IMG/VR virus record: IMGVR_UViG_3300035698_014035 | Coordinates: 1-23,992 of that record | DNA from: a virus | Direction: 5' to 3' (one strand) | Length of the DNA stretch: 23,992 nt | Shown here: positions 17,353 to 23,992 of the stretch, piece by piece | How the letters are laid out: every line of letters starts with the position of its first letter | Position numbering within the stretch: the first letter of the stretch is position 1 | The notes under the pieces: generated by a model | What the model was told of the DNA's origin: nothing | The model's database searches: none | Seen by the model: the letters and a program-made list of their open reading frames with translations, nothing else | Position numbers and translations under genes: made by a program

Positions 17353-19033
17353 TTTGGCCACCTCCTGCATTAACCATTGTGTTAAAGTCTTCTCCTGATA
17401 CAGCTTTATCTGGACTCCCTCCCATGCCCTCTCTGGGTTGGAAAAGTTTTGCTTTGTCAAGGTACGGGAATGTATCCCCATACATCTTCATTAGATCTGG
17501 ACTCATGTTCTCAGGCCCCATGACCTGCATGAGCTGCTGCAATTCATTGCGCTTACTCATTTGACTGAAAGGCAGTCCAGCATTGACGTCTATGTCAATT
17601 GAGAACTTACCTTCCAAATCAGCTCCGGAAAACTCTACCCAGAAAGGCAGACCTTCAGGGCCTATGAGTGCAATGATCTCCTTCTCCTTCCAGAATCTCT
17701 TCGCAGAATCTATCATGCCAAGCATAAGGTCTGACCACATGGCATTGACCAGGTTCCTACGATCCTCCATGCTACCTTCTGCAGCAGCAGAGACTATTCC
17801 AGCCTCAGATGCAGTAGTCCTCCCCCCAGCAAAAGCACCCTGTTGATTCCGGGACAATCCCACCATTTCTCTCATGTCCTTCCGGACTTCTTCAGAGAGC
17901 TGAGAGAGCTCCAATGCCGGCTGTGGACGAATGTCCTTGATAACCTTGTCTAGATCACCCTTGACAAAAACTGCGACATTAGGTTTCCCAGTCAGAAGTT
18001 TCTCAAGCTCCAATGGATCAATCATATCTTCACGAACCATGAATTTTAGAATAGATGCCCTTCTTGAGACAGCCTGTTGTGTCCGGATATCGTTGATCTC
18101 AAGCTGCTGAGGCTCCAGGTTATGCGTATCACTCAATCCCCACCAACATCTGTTGTTATCATTCAACCGAAGTGCGTACCCCACAGGCTCACCCTCAGAA
18201 GTCAATATGTCAGTCTCCTCAAGGATAATCTTCTCAGCATTGAGATCCAGCCAGACACACTTGGATCTTCGCATGTCATGAATCTCCCAGTAGGCAAACC
18301 ACTCAGCTGGAGGAGCATCCTTCTCAGCATCATGTTGTGGGACAGAAGTCCCACCATCTGAAACTATCATGCTCTTGTTCATGATCGGTCTAGCAGTACC
18401 GACAAGATCTTTCACATTCTTGAGCCGGCTATCCGCCTTCATATCCTCGACTCTTCGGAACATCAAGAAAGCCTGAAACCAAACATCTTCATCCCTCACT
18501 ACCCCATATGGAACAAGACAATCCTCTAACTGTTGCCACATTGCCCATGGCATGTTCTCACGGTACTTACTCCCATGCTCAATCGCCTCTCCATTTGAAC
18601 CGATCTTGGAGTTATTCATTCCATCAAAATGACCGAATTGTGAATTATATCCTCTCTTGATAAAGCCAGTGCCGAGGAGATATGCATCCTGAACGACTCT
18701 CCTCATATTCTGCACCAGAGGGAGGTTCAACATCAGCTGCTGACATACCTGCTGGATCAGCATCGCACGGCCACCACCATTCTGTTTGAGTGGCTTCACA
18801 ACAACAGAAGGATGAGAGGATACGAGTTTGGATATGAAAGTCCTACCATAGGCGAAGATGAGATTGACAGGGAGGATACCACTACTCTTCATTCCAGAGT
18901 GAAAACCATTCCAATTCCCTTCATAATATCCACGCCAGGTCGGCCACTGCTCAGCCCGAGCATTATCCTGTCTGTACTTCCAGGCGGCGTGGATCTGAGC
19001 TGCCCAATATTTTCCATCATACTCTGTGGTCAT
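17333..19033 (-). CDS. Portal protein
   Basis: The product has 566 residues. Portal features are plain: a helical N-terminus with WPTWRGYYEGNWNGF, ILPVNLIFAYGRTFISKLVS (53-72), and AYLLGTGFIKRGYN (117-130), which matches the 'D...YGTG.LK.GY' segment of portals. Near 393-435, GGRTTASEAGIVSAAAEGSM begins the long helix lining the channel ('TATE' motif region), followed by a helical domain to about 460 and a beta-rich part. The C-terminus is Gly-rich. The dodecameric portal forms the DNA entry channel at one capsid vertex and binds terminase and adaptor. Its ATG overlaps the stop of the 47-residue gene (TAATG), with AAAGGAAT as SD. Confidence 0.82.
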   Translation of the reverse strand: MTTEYDGKYWAAQIHAAWKYRQDNARAEQWPTWRGYYEGNWNGFHSGMKSSGILPVNLIFAYGRTFISKLVSSHPSVVVKPLKQNGGGRAMLIQQVCQQLMLNLPLVQNMRRVVQDAYLLGTGFIKRGYNSQFGHFDGMNNSKIGSNGEAIEHGSKYRENMPWAMWQQLEDCLVPYGVVRDEDVWFQAFLMFRRVEDMKADSRLKNVKDLVGTARPIMNKSMIVSDGGTSVPQHDAEKDAPPAEWFAYWEIHDMRRSKCVWLDLNAEKIILEETDILTSEGEPVGYALRLNDNNRCWWGLSDTHNLEPQQLEINDIRTQQAVSRRASILKFMVREDMIDPLELEKLLTGKPNVAVFVKGDLDKVIKDIRPQPALELSQLSEEVRKDMREMVGLSRNQQGAFAGGRTTASEAGIVSAAAEGSMEDRRNLVNAMWSDLMLGMIDSAKRFWKEKEIIALIGPEGLPFWVEFSGADLEGKFSIDIDVNAGLPFSQMSKRNELQQLMQVMGPENMSPDLMKMYGDTFPYLDKAKLFQPREGMGGSPDKAVSGEDFNTMVNAGGGQSAGVRS

Positions 19034-19176
19034 TAGTTATTCCTTTGTTTAGGGTCGATCTGTCTCCAATGGTCAAGGAGAAGATTCTTAGTCTCCTTTT
19101 TTCCAAATAAGAGTTTGATCAATATTGGTAACACTTCAACTGCAAGTCTTATCCATCCTTCACTGTGTATTGTCAT
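19033..19176 (-). CDS. 47-residue small protein between two TAATG junctions
   Basis: The ATG (19176-19174) shares a base with the stop of the 737-residue gene, and its own TAA (19035-19033) shares a base with the portal ATG, giving TAATG at both ends. AGGAGTGAG supplies an SD. It fills exactly the interval that would otherwise be a 142-base gap. The product begins MTIHSEGWIRLAVEVLPILI, continues KLLFGKKETK and has a polar, charged end (DPKQRNN). Residues 10-24 form a short hydrophobic or amphipathic helix flanked by Lys/Arg, long enough for membrane contact but short for a full crossing. I do not recognise it. A small lysis or assembly factor is possible. Confidence 0.7.
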   Translation of the reverse strand: MTIHSEGWIRLAVEVLPILIKLLFGKKETKNLLLDHWRQIDPKQRNN

Positions 19177-21389
19177 TAGTAACTCACTCCTAATGCTTTC
19201 GCATATTGTTTAGCTTTGGGTGAATTACCCATTGCCATAACTAATTTTGAATTTCTTCTTGCTTTTTGTCCTGCCTCAAACTCTGTTGCATAATTAGCTT
19301 CCCATTGCTCTTTAGTTAGTCCTTGATATAATTGAGTGTACTCATAATCATCTGGCATTTCCTCTGACCATTCAATAATCCATGCATCATAATCAGAAGA
19401 ATATGTATCATAATCATATGTTGTGTAATCAATATCTTTATACTTATTTAAATGATCACCTAAACGCTTGATCTCATCATGATACCATTGTTTCTGATTA
19501 TCTGGTACTGGTAAGCTCCCTCCACCACCAGCAAGTCTTTGCTTTAGATCAGCTATATCATTTGTAATATTCTCTATATAATTATCCGGAGTATAGTTTG
19601 AATTATGAACATCAGTATAATAATCATCAACCAAATCATCTCCTGTTGTTGGAGCAGCCTCTCCACGCTCACGATTATAATGAAACTCATTATAACTGCC
19701 AGCTAAAAACATTTTGTATTGATCCTGCCATCCAAAACTAGCTACATATTTTTGGAGTGCATCATCACGATATTCCAAATCCCCCATGAAGTTCATAAAA
19801 TCAAACTGTGAGTTTCCTTCCTGATCTGTTCTCCAATAGGCTTCATGGAATAAGGGAGACATCATATCATATTCTTCTGCCGTATATTCATTCTCATGTA
19901 AATCTACATTAACGCCTTTTGCAAAATATGAATCAGGGGCTGAAGCATCAGCATTAACAGCATCATCCCAAGGTTTAGTAATTGAATAAGGATTCACTCG
20001 CCCTTCTGCAGCATAGGCCTTATCCATTTTATCTTGGACAGTTGGATCATCAAACCTGCCAGTTCTAAACTGAATAAAACCACCTTGTGTATTATTTATG
20101 TGCTCTTGGTATTGATCCATATCATACTCCATGCCTCCCATTGCACCCCTATGCTTACGCCCAACAAGGCTAAAATCAGGCTGATCAATACCATTTTCGG
20201 CAAACCATTCATCACGTTGTTTCCACCCACGATCACCAGTCCAATAATAACGATCAGTTACTTCAGCACGATCTTCATCAGGCAGATGCGGGTCTAAACC
20301 AAGATTTACTGGATCACGTTTGTTTGGATTGAAGTTCTCACCCTTACCCCAACCAACTGCATCAATAATCTGATGCCCCGCACCATAAAGTTCTCCGAGA
20401 GCAAGTGCTGCACCAGTACCTATTATACCAGGCCCTACCATTCCAAATATTCCACTAGGAACTGCTCCAGCACCAAGACCGGCCAATGCCGCAGCCTGTG
20501 TCCCTGTCGCTTGTGCTCCTAACATTCCTGCACCCATTACTCCACCAGTGAAAGCAGAACGTCCATAATCTGGATCCTCATCCAAAAGTGTACTCATCAG
20601 ATAGTCCATACCAATTCCTACTCCAGCACCACCCAATCCAGCAAGACCATAGTCAAAAACTCCTGGCATGTTCTCTACACCATAATATCCACCCTGAGGA
20701 ATTTCTTGATCCGGACCAATAAAAGGGTCACCCAAACTTCTTTCTCCACTTCCTATCGGATCAAATGGTGTACTGTTCAACATCTCTCCTTCTTGAAAGT
20801 ATCCTTGGTTTATGGCAAATTCTTGTTCAGGCGAGTAGTGAACATCTACTGGTGATGTACCACTTCCTGTAGGAAATTGTCCTATTTCAGGTTCAACTTT
20901 CGGAGGACTCCACTGGCTCAAACCAGATTCATTTGCTCCTGGATATTCAGGCATATCATTCTGAAAAATATATGTATCACGTCCCTCATATGGATTCCCA
21001 TAATAATTCCCCTTATACCAACCTTCATCATATTGCCCAACAGCATCCATATAATTCGTAGCTACTGGATCACCATAATCAAAACTCAATGCCTTATCCA
21101 GCATCTTCCCACCAAGACTAAGTAGTCCAAGATAACTCTGTCCTGGGAGTTCTTCCTCAGCAAGAGGTTTTGCTCCTCCACCAGATCCAGCACTCCCCCA
21201 ACTCTTCCCATACACACACTGTTGGAACTCTGCAATGGTACGTGCTGAGTAACACTCTACTGGGATATCCCCTGCTCCAGGAAACATACCACCAGGAGGG
21301 AAGCCTTCACCAGCATCCCCTGCAGAAGCCCCAATAATTGGATCCTGCGGTGCTGTCATACCTGTATTTTCAAGCATTGAAGATTCCAT
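19176..21389 (-). CDS. 737-residue virion-module protein of unknown function with a Gly/Ala-rich hydrophobic core
   Basis: I do not recognise this protein. The first 240 residues are Gly/Pro/Tyr-rich and acidic. Residues about 250-345 form a Gly/Ala-rich hydrophobic region (for example GGVMGAGMLGAQATGTQAAA, then FGMVGPGIIGTGAALALG) with small-residue helices that could insert in a membrane. The rest is Tyr/Asp/Asn-rich (ITNDIADLKQRL; YKDIDYTTYDYDTYSSDYD), ending in a basic tail. There is no signal peptide. The start overlaps the previous stop as TAATG. The coding DNA is markedly more AT-rich than the portal or capsid genes, which may mean later acquisition or a different expression need. The hydrophobic core hints at a membrane-penetrating or ejected protein; an adhesin accessory is another option. 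Confidence 0.7.
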   Translation of the reverse strand: MESSMLENTGMTAPQDPIIGASAGDAGEGFPPGGMFPGAGDIPVECYSARTIAEFQQCVYGKSWGSAGSGGGAKPLAEEELPGQSYLGLLSLGGKMLDKALSFDYGDPVATNYMDAVGQYDEGWYKGNYYGNPYEGRDTYIFQNDMPEYPGANESGLSQWSPPKVEPEIGQFPTGSGTSPVDVHYSPEQEFAINQGYFQEGEMLNSTPFDPIGSGERSLGDPFIGPDQEIPQGGYYGVENMPGVFDYGLAGLGGAGVGIGMDYLMSTLLDEDPDYGRSAFTGGVMGAGMLGAQATGTQAAALAGLGAGAVPSGIFGMVGPGIIGTGAALALGELYGAGHQIIDAVGWGKGENFNPNKRDPVNLGLDPHLPDEDRAEVTDRYYWTGDRGWKQRDEWFAENGIDQPDFSLVGRKHRGAMGGMEYDMDQYQEHINNTQGGFIQFRTGRFDDPTVQDKMDKAYAAEGRVNPYSITKPWDDAVNADASAPDSYFAKGVNVDLHENEYTAEEYDMMSPLFHEAYWRTDQEGNSQFDFMNFMGDLEYRDDALQKYVASFGWQDQYKMFLAGSYNEFHYNRERGEAAPTTGDDLVDDYYTDVHNSNYTPDNYIENITNDIADLKQRLAGGGGSLPVPDNQKQWYHDEIKRLGDHLNKYKDIDYTTYDYDTYSSDYDAWIIEWSEEMPDDYEYTQLYQGLTKEQWEANYATEFEAGQKARRNSKLVMAMGNSPKAKQYAKALGVSY

Positions 21390-21697
21390 TATTTTCCTCT
21401 GCGTAAGAGTTCGTCCAGTTTCTTTGTATTCCCATCTATCTTCTTGTCAATGCCAGTTACCTTGGATTTCAGGACTGCCATATCAATTTTCATGTTTCGG
21501 GATATATGAGTACCCTCAGCATCAAGTTTCGTTATCCTCTTATCAAGAACTTGGCAAGCAGTTGCTCCCAACTTGATATCCGAGCATACAGTGAACCATG
21601 CGAAGGCACCTGCTAAGAGAATGGTGATTGCAGTCCCAATGATACCACTCCAGAGCTTGATCGTCTTTCCGTTTTTGATTACTATTTCTTCTGGCAT
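21389..21697 (-). CDS. 102-residue protein with one membrane segment and a C-terminal coiled coil
   Basis: A short charged start (MPEEIVIKNGKTIK) is followed by one clear membrane helix (16-37, WSGIIGTAITILLAGAFAWF), then a soluble helical region with regular hydrophobic spacing (LDKRITKLDAEGTHISRNMK; GIDKKIDGNTKKLDELLRR) typical of coiled coil. This topology, an N-terminal anchor with a helical periplasmic or external part, fits an i-spanin (Rz-like) or a holin-associated protein, so a lysis role is possible. No endolysin is in the window to back it. An SD (TTAAGGAAT) lies before the ATG, 9 bases after the previous stop. Some phages carry such proteins as tail components. Confidence 0.68.
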   Translation of the reverse strand: MPEEIVIKNGKTIKLWSGIIGTAITILLAGAFAWFTVCSDIKLGATACQVLDKRITKLDAEGTHISRNMKIDMAVLKSKVTGIDKKIDGNTKKLDELLRRGK

Positions 21698-21706
21698 AGA
21701 GATTCC

Positions 21707-23146
21707 TTAAGGGTTATATAATGTTCCTGCACTTGCATCATGAATGATTGTGTAGTTGGCACATGAACTTGCAGCACACCATGAAACTGCAACAATGTCT
21801 CCCTGCTCCACTCCGGCAAGTGTTCCATCTGATAGATAAATAAAACTGCCTACTGCAGTAGGTGCGGTTGGTGATGTGGTTTCCTCATCCATATGTATAA
21901 TAGAAAGATAAGCATCTCCCCAGGAATAAGTAGGAAGCCCAAAGGTGCCAGCCCCTAATCCATATATGCTATAACCACTTGCTTTGGCACTAATATAAAT
22001 TGCTGGCTCATTAGAACCATCACCCACCGATATTTGTGAAGCACTTAATGAAACACCTTCTTCTAACCATAAAGTAGCATTATCTGTATTTCCAGCAACT
22101 TTCATTACAAGTCCTGTACTTCTGCCAAAAGGAAGATCTGCATAGACACCATCTGTAAATGTAACTACTTGATTATTTACGTTCCCATCATTATCAATAA
22201 TAAGACTATTAATCGTAACATCGTCAGTAGTCTCCACATCCTGATTCATGGCATAGCATTCAACTGCTCCATGTCCCGTAGTAATCGTATCACAAGTTAA
22301 TGCTGTAAAAGATATAGTTGAAACAACAGAACCTGCAGTAAGCTTATCTACGATAAGATCACCAAATGTAGGATCAGAGGTTGTGAGAAGAGCCTGATCC
22401 ATACCATAACATTCAACATCTCCTTGTCCTGTATTAATCGTAGGAGCATCAAGTGTGCCTGCTTGGATATCAACATCACCAGTGGTAAAGGTCACATCAT
22501 CCACAACCACCAGATCATCAGAAAGAGTGAGATCGACAGCAGTGAATGTCGTCCCATCCAACGTAGCAATCGTTCCAGTAGTAGCCGTCACATTAGCAAA
22601 GGTAACAGTACTTGCCTCCAGAACATTCTGATCCATATCAAACAACTCATTAGCCCCTTGTCCTGTGTCAAGAGTCGTTGCAGTCGCAACTCCTAATGAA
22701 GAAGTAGAAGCTGTAAAGTCTGTTACAACAAGATCACCAGTAATTGTCAGGACAAATCCAACAGTATCTCCTGCCATAGTTGCTACATCACTATTGAAAG
22801 TGAATGAAGAAGTATCTCCTACGATATTGAATTCATCAGAAGTTACGTTCGTAAAGGTAACGGAGTCACTCGACTCCACATCCTGATCCATTGCGTGGCA
22901 TTCAACTGCACCTTGACCAGTATTGATCGTTAAGGTAGCAATTGCTCCAGCAGTTGAGACACTGAATGCAGACGCCTCTGAGTAGCCAAGATTCTTCAAG
23001 ATCAATCCTATTGCTGTCCAATTCGCACGGATGTAGTCATCTGAGACATCAAAGGTATCAGATCCTGCTGGACGATTGGCATTCCAACCTTCACTTCCTA
23101 AACAAAGTGATGGGATTAAGAGTAAAAACAGAGGCCACTTTTTCAT
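21707..23146 (-). CDS. Probable tail fibre/spike or secreted repeat protein with TGQG repeats
   Basis: The product has 479 residues. It opens with MKKWPLFLLLIPSLCLGSEG, a plausible export signal, unusual for a phage tail protein. Next comes WNANRPAGSDTFDVSDDYIR, an 'N..PAGS..F..SDDYIR.NW' segment familiar from the starts of phage tail proteins. Four copies of a motif, TGQGAVECHAMDQ and variants, lie at 75-89, 160-174, 238-252 and 289-303, separated by beta-rich Thr/Val/Asp sequence. The C-terminal 150 residues appear to be a distinct beta domain containing GYSIYGLGAG and ending in a Cys pair region (WCAASSCANY). The start overlaps the previous stop (ATGA), with AAAGGAG as SD. A receptor-binding or fibre role is likely. 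Confidence 0.7.
   Translation of the reverse strand: MKKWPLFLLLIPSLCLGSEGWNANRPAGSDTFDVSDDYIRANWTAIGLILKNLGYSEASAFSVSTAGAIATLTINTGQGAVECHAMDQDVESSDSVTFTNVTSDEFNIVGDTSSFTFNSDVATMAGDTVGFVLTITGDLVVTDFTASTSSLGVATATTLDTGQGANELFDMDQNVLEASTVTFANVTATTGTIATLDGTTFTAVDLTLSDDLVVVDDVTFTTGDVDIQAGTLDAPTINTGQGDVECYGMDQALLTTSDPTFGDLIVDKLTAGSVVSTISFTALTCDTITTGHGAVECYAMNQDVETTDDVTINSLIIDNDGNVNNQVVTFTDGVYADLPFGRSTGLVMKVAGNTDNATLWLEEGVSLSASQISVGDGSNEPAIYISAKASGYSIYGLGAGTFGLPTYSWGDAYLSIIHMDEETTSPTAPTAVGSFIYLSDGTLAGVEQGDIVAVSWCAASSCANYTIIHDASAGTLYNP
22238..22924 (-). repeat. Four-copy degenerate 45-base repeat encoding TGQG..E(C/L)..M(D/N)Q
   Basis: Copies lie at 22880-22924, 22625-22669, 22391-22435 and 22238-22282. 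All encode (N/D/T)TG(Q/H)G, then a Glu followed by Cys (three copies) or Leu (one), then M(D/N)Q. Spacing shrinks from 85 to 78 to 51 residues along the protein. The DNA copies remain visibly alike (shared CATTCAAC-type core on the + strand), so recombination between them could change repeat number. Confidence 0.7.
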
Positions 23147-23992
23147 GAAAGTCTTGCTCCTTTAATTGTGTACATCAACGGACGAGGTGAGACCGTTGGT
23201 ACTGGTGATGGGGTTACATATCCAACAGGTGTTGGTGTTGGAGAGGCTGTTGGCACTGGTGTTACAAATGGTGTTGGTATAGTTGGAGGCACTGGTGTTG
23301 GAGTAACAGTTGGACTTGGAGTCGGTGTAAATGTAATCTCGAAAGTCATCAACTCACGTCCATCACGCCAATCCCATGGAGTATAATAGTAGAGGAAGCC
23401 TTTGTAAAAATCACCAAGAAACCATGTATCTTCATTTGATTCATTATATATGTATGTGTAACTTGTGGTACATGCTACATCTGTTTGTGTAACAGCAGTT
23501 GTTCCATCCCATTTCCACAACCGAAAATTTGTATAGAAGCCAGTCTCATCACGAAAACGAATATCTGCATAAGGCGTAGGAGTCACTGAAGGACTCGGTG
23601 TGATTGATGGACTTGGTGTAATACTCGCTGTTGGTGTAACTGTTGGTGGAGCAGGTGGATGTGGAGTCGGTGTTACCGTGGGTGTCGGGGTAACTGAAGG
23701 GGTTGGCGTGACTGTTGGTGTCATGGTTGGAGTTACCGTTGGGGTCACGCTTGGGGTTGGGGTGGCCGTCGGAGGAGGGGTCGGGGTGGGTGGAACGGAC
23801 GGAGTGGGTGCCGCTTGTGCCAAATCTTGTAACCACCGATCATTGTATGTTGATCCGTCATCTGCCAGGTAATAATAAGTTGGGCCAGTAGCAACATCTT
23901 TTGTAAAAATTGGAGGATAAATATATGTGTTTATAACAGCATTATTTTCATCTGTCCCTGTTACATTTATCCAATCTCCTGTTTGTATTGAA
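23143..23992 (-). CDS. Proline/threonine-linker protein with globular insert, 5' end outside window
   Basis: The reading frame is open to the window edge, so the real start lies upstream; the TTG at 23823 is internal. The visible N-terminal part (56 residues, including TGDWINVTGTDENNAVINTY) looks like a folded beta domain. Then comes a Pro/Thr/Ser/Val linker of about 80 residues (23572-23808, PTVTPTMTPTVTPTPSVTP), a compact aromatic-rich domain of about 80 residues (23329-23571, with DIRFRDETGFYTNFRLWKWD), and a second Pro/Thr linker (23182-23328) before a short end (YTIKGARLS). Beads-on-a-string design with such linkers is typical of secreted or surface binding proteins. Here, next to a fibre-like gene, a tail appendage or decoration is likely. 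The stop overlaps the next ATG. Confidence 0.7.
   Translation of the reverse strand, partial: SIQTGDWINVTGTDENNAVINTYIYPPIFTKDVATGPTYYYLADDGSTYNDRWLQDLAQAAPTPSVPPTPTPPPTATPTPSVTPTVTPTMTPTVTPTPSVTPTPTVTPTPHPPAPPTVTPTASITPSPSITPSPSVTPTPYADIRFRDETGFYTNFRLWKWDGTTAVTQTDVACTTSYTYIYNESNEDTWFLGDFYKGFLYYYTPWDWRDGRELMTFEITFTPTPSPTVTPTPVPPTIPTPFVTPVPTASPTPTPVGYVTPSPVPTVSPRPLMYTIKGARLS
23182..23328 (-). repeat. Second Pro/Thr linker-coding repeat of the same gene
   Basis: About 49 codons rich in Pro, Thr, Val and Ser (PTPTPVGYVTPSPVPTVSP) with the same short period as the first linker but fewer G-runs. The two arrays could recombine and delete the globular domain between them. Confidence 0.6.
23572..23808 (-). 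repeat. Degenerate short-period repeat coding for a Pro/Thr/Val linker
   Basis: About 79 codons of PT, VT, PS and SV units in 6- and 12-base periods. The + strand is GT-rich, and between 23741 and 23790 it carries six G-runs (23741-23744, 23753-23756, 23759-23762, 23777-23780, 23783-23786, 23788-23790), enough for a G-quadruplex on the template strand. The period makes slippage and length change likely. Confidence 0.65.

Noticed and set aside
17353-17481. N-terminal extension of the zinc-ribbon protein from ATG 17481
   Set aside because: It lies wholly within the portal frame, adds nothing family-like, and the GTG at 17352 has a better SD and the expected MP.Y opening.
23168-23872. Gly/Val-rich + strand frames opposite the Pro/Thr linkers
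   Set aside because: Gly/Val repeats are the direct complement of Pro/Thr codons. The minus frame has folded domains on both sides and a coupled stop.

Overview
The window is part of the genome of a tailed bacteriophage, probably with a short-tailed (podovirus-like) particle. Every gene I can support lies on the minus strand, so the transcript runs from the right end to the left. Genes are packed tightly: most stops touch or overlap the next start (TAATG, ATGA, TAGTG), as in a single late operon. No rRNA, tRNA, CRISPR array, insertion sequence or integrase is visible. The host cannot be read from the sequence, but Shine-Dalgarno (SD) sites of the AGGAGG type are strong, which points to a bacterial host. 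No terminase is present, so the packaging genes must lie outside the window.

In transcript order there are four blocks. (1) Surface and accessory block, 23992 to 19033: a proline/threonine-linker protein that runs in from outside the window, a secreted or tail-associated protein with four TGQG-type repeats, a 102-residue one-membrane-segment protein, a 737-residue protein of unknown function in unusually AT-rich DNA, and a 47-residue gene. (2) Head block, 19033 to 13580: portal, FmdB-type zinc-ribbon protein (true start a GTG), a basic protein, scaffold, major capsid protein, a likely decoration protein and a small virion protein. (3) Tail and ejection block, 13498 to 981: head-tail adaptor, tail nozzle, two helical proteins of 353 and 483 residues, and a 2493-residue giant. 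(4) A PurD-like (phosphoribosylamine-glycine ligase-like) gene with a GTG start, 981 to 1, which leaves the window at the left edge.

Blocks 2 and 3 follow the T7-type order: portal, scaffold, capsid, adaptor, nozzle, small/medium/very large internal proteins. The three large proteins after the nozzle are therefore best read as internal virion (DNA-ejection) proteins, although that role comes mainly from position. The only substantial non-coding gaps are short (70 to 82 bases). The three around the capsid genes carry GC-rich hairpins, and two capsid-module genes have their SD within a small hairpin.

Most worth a second look: the PurD-like protein seems to lack the ATP-binding A subdomain and the metal-binding motif of the ATP-grasp fold; the 47-residue gene is clamped between two TAATG junctions; the giant protein is joined from several unlike segments; and the SD-containing hairpins lie in the capsid module.
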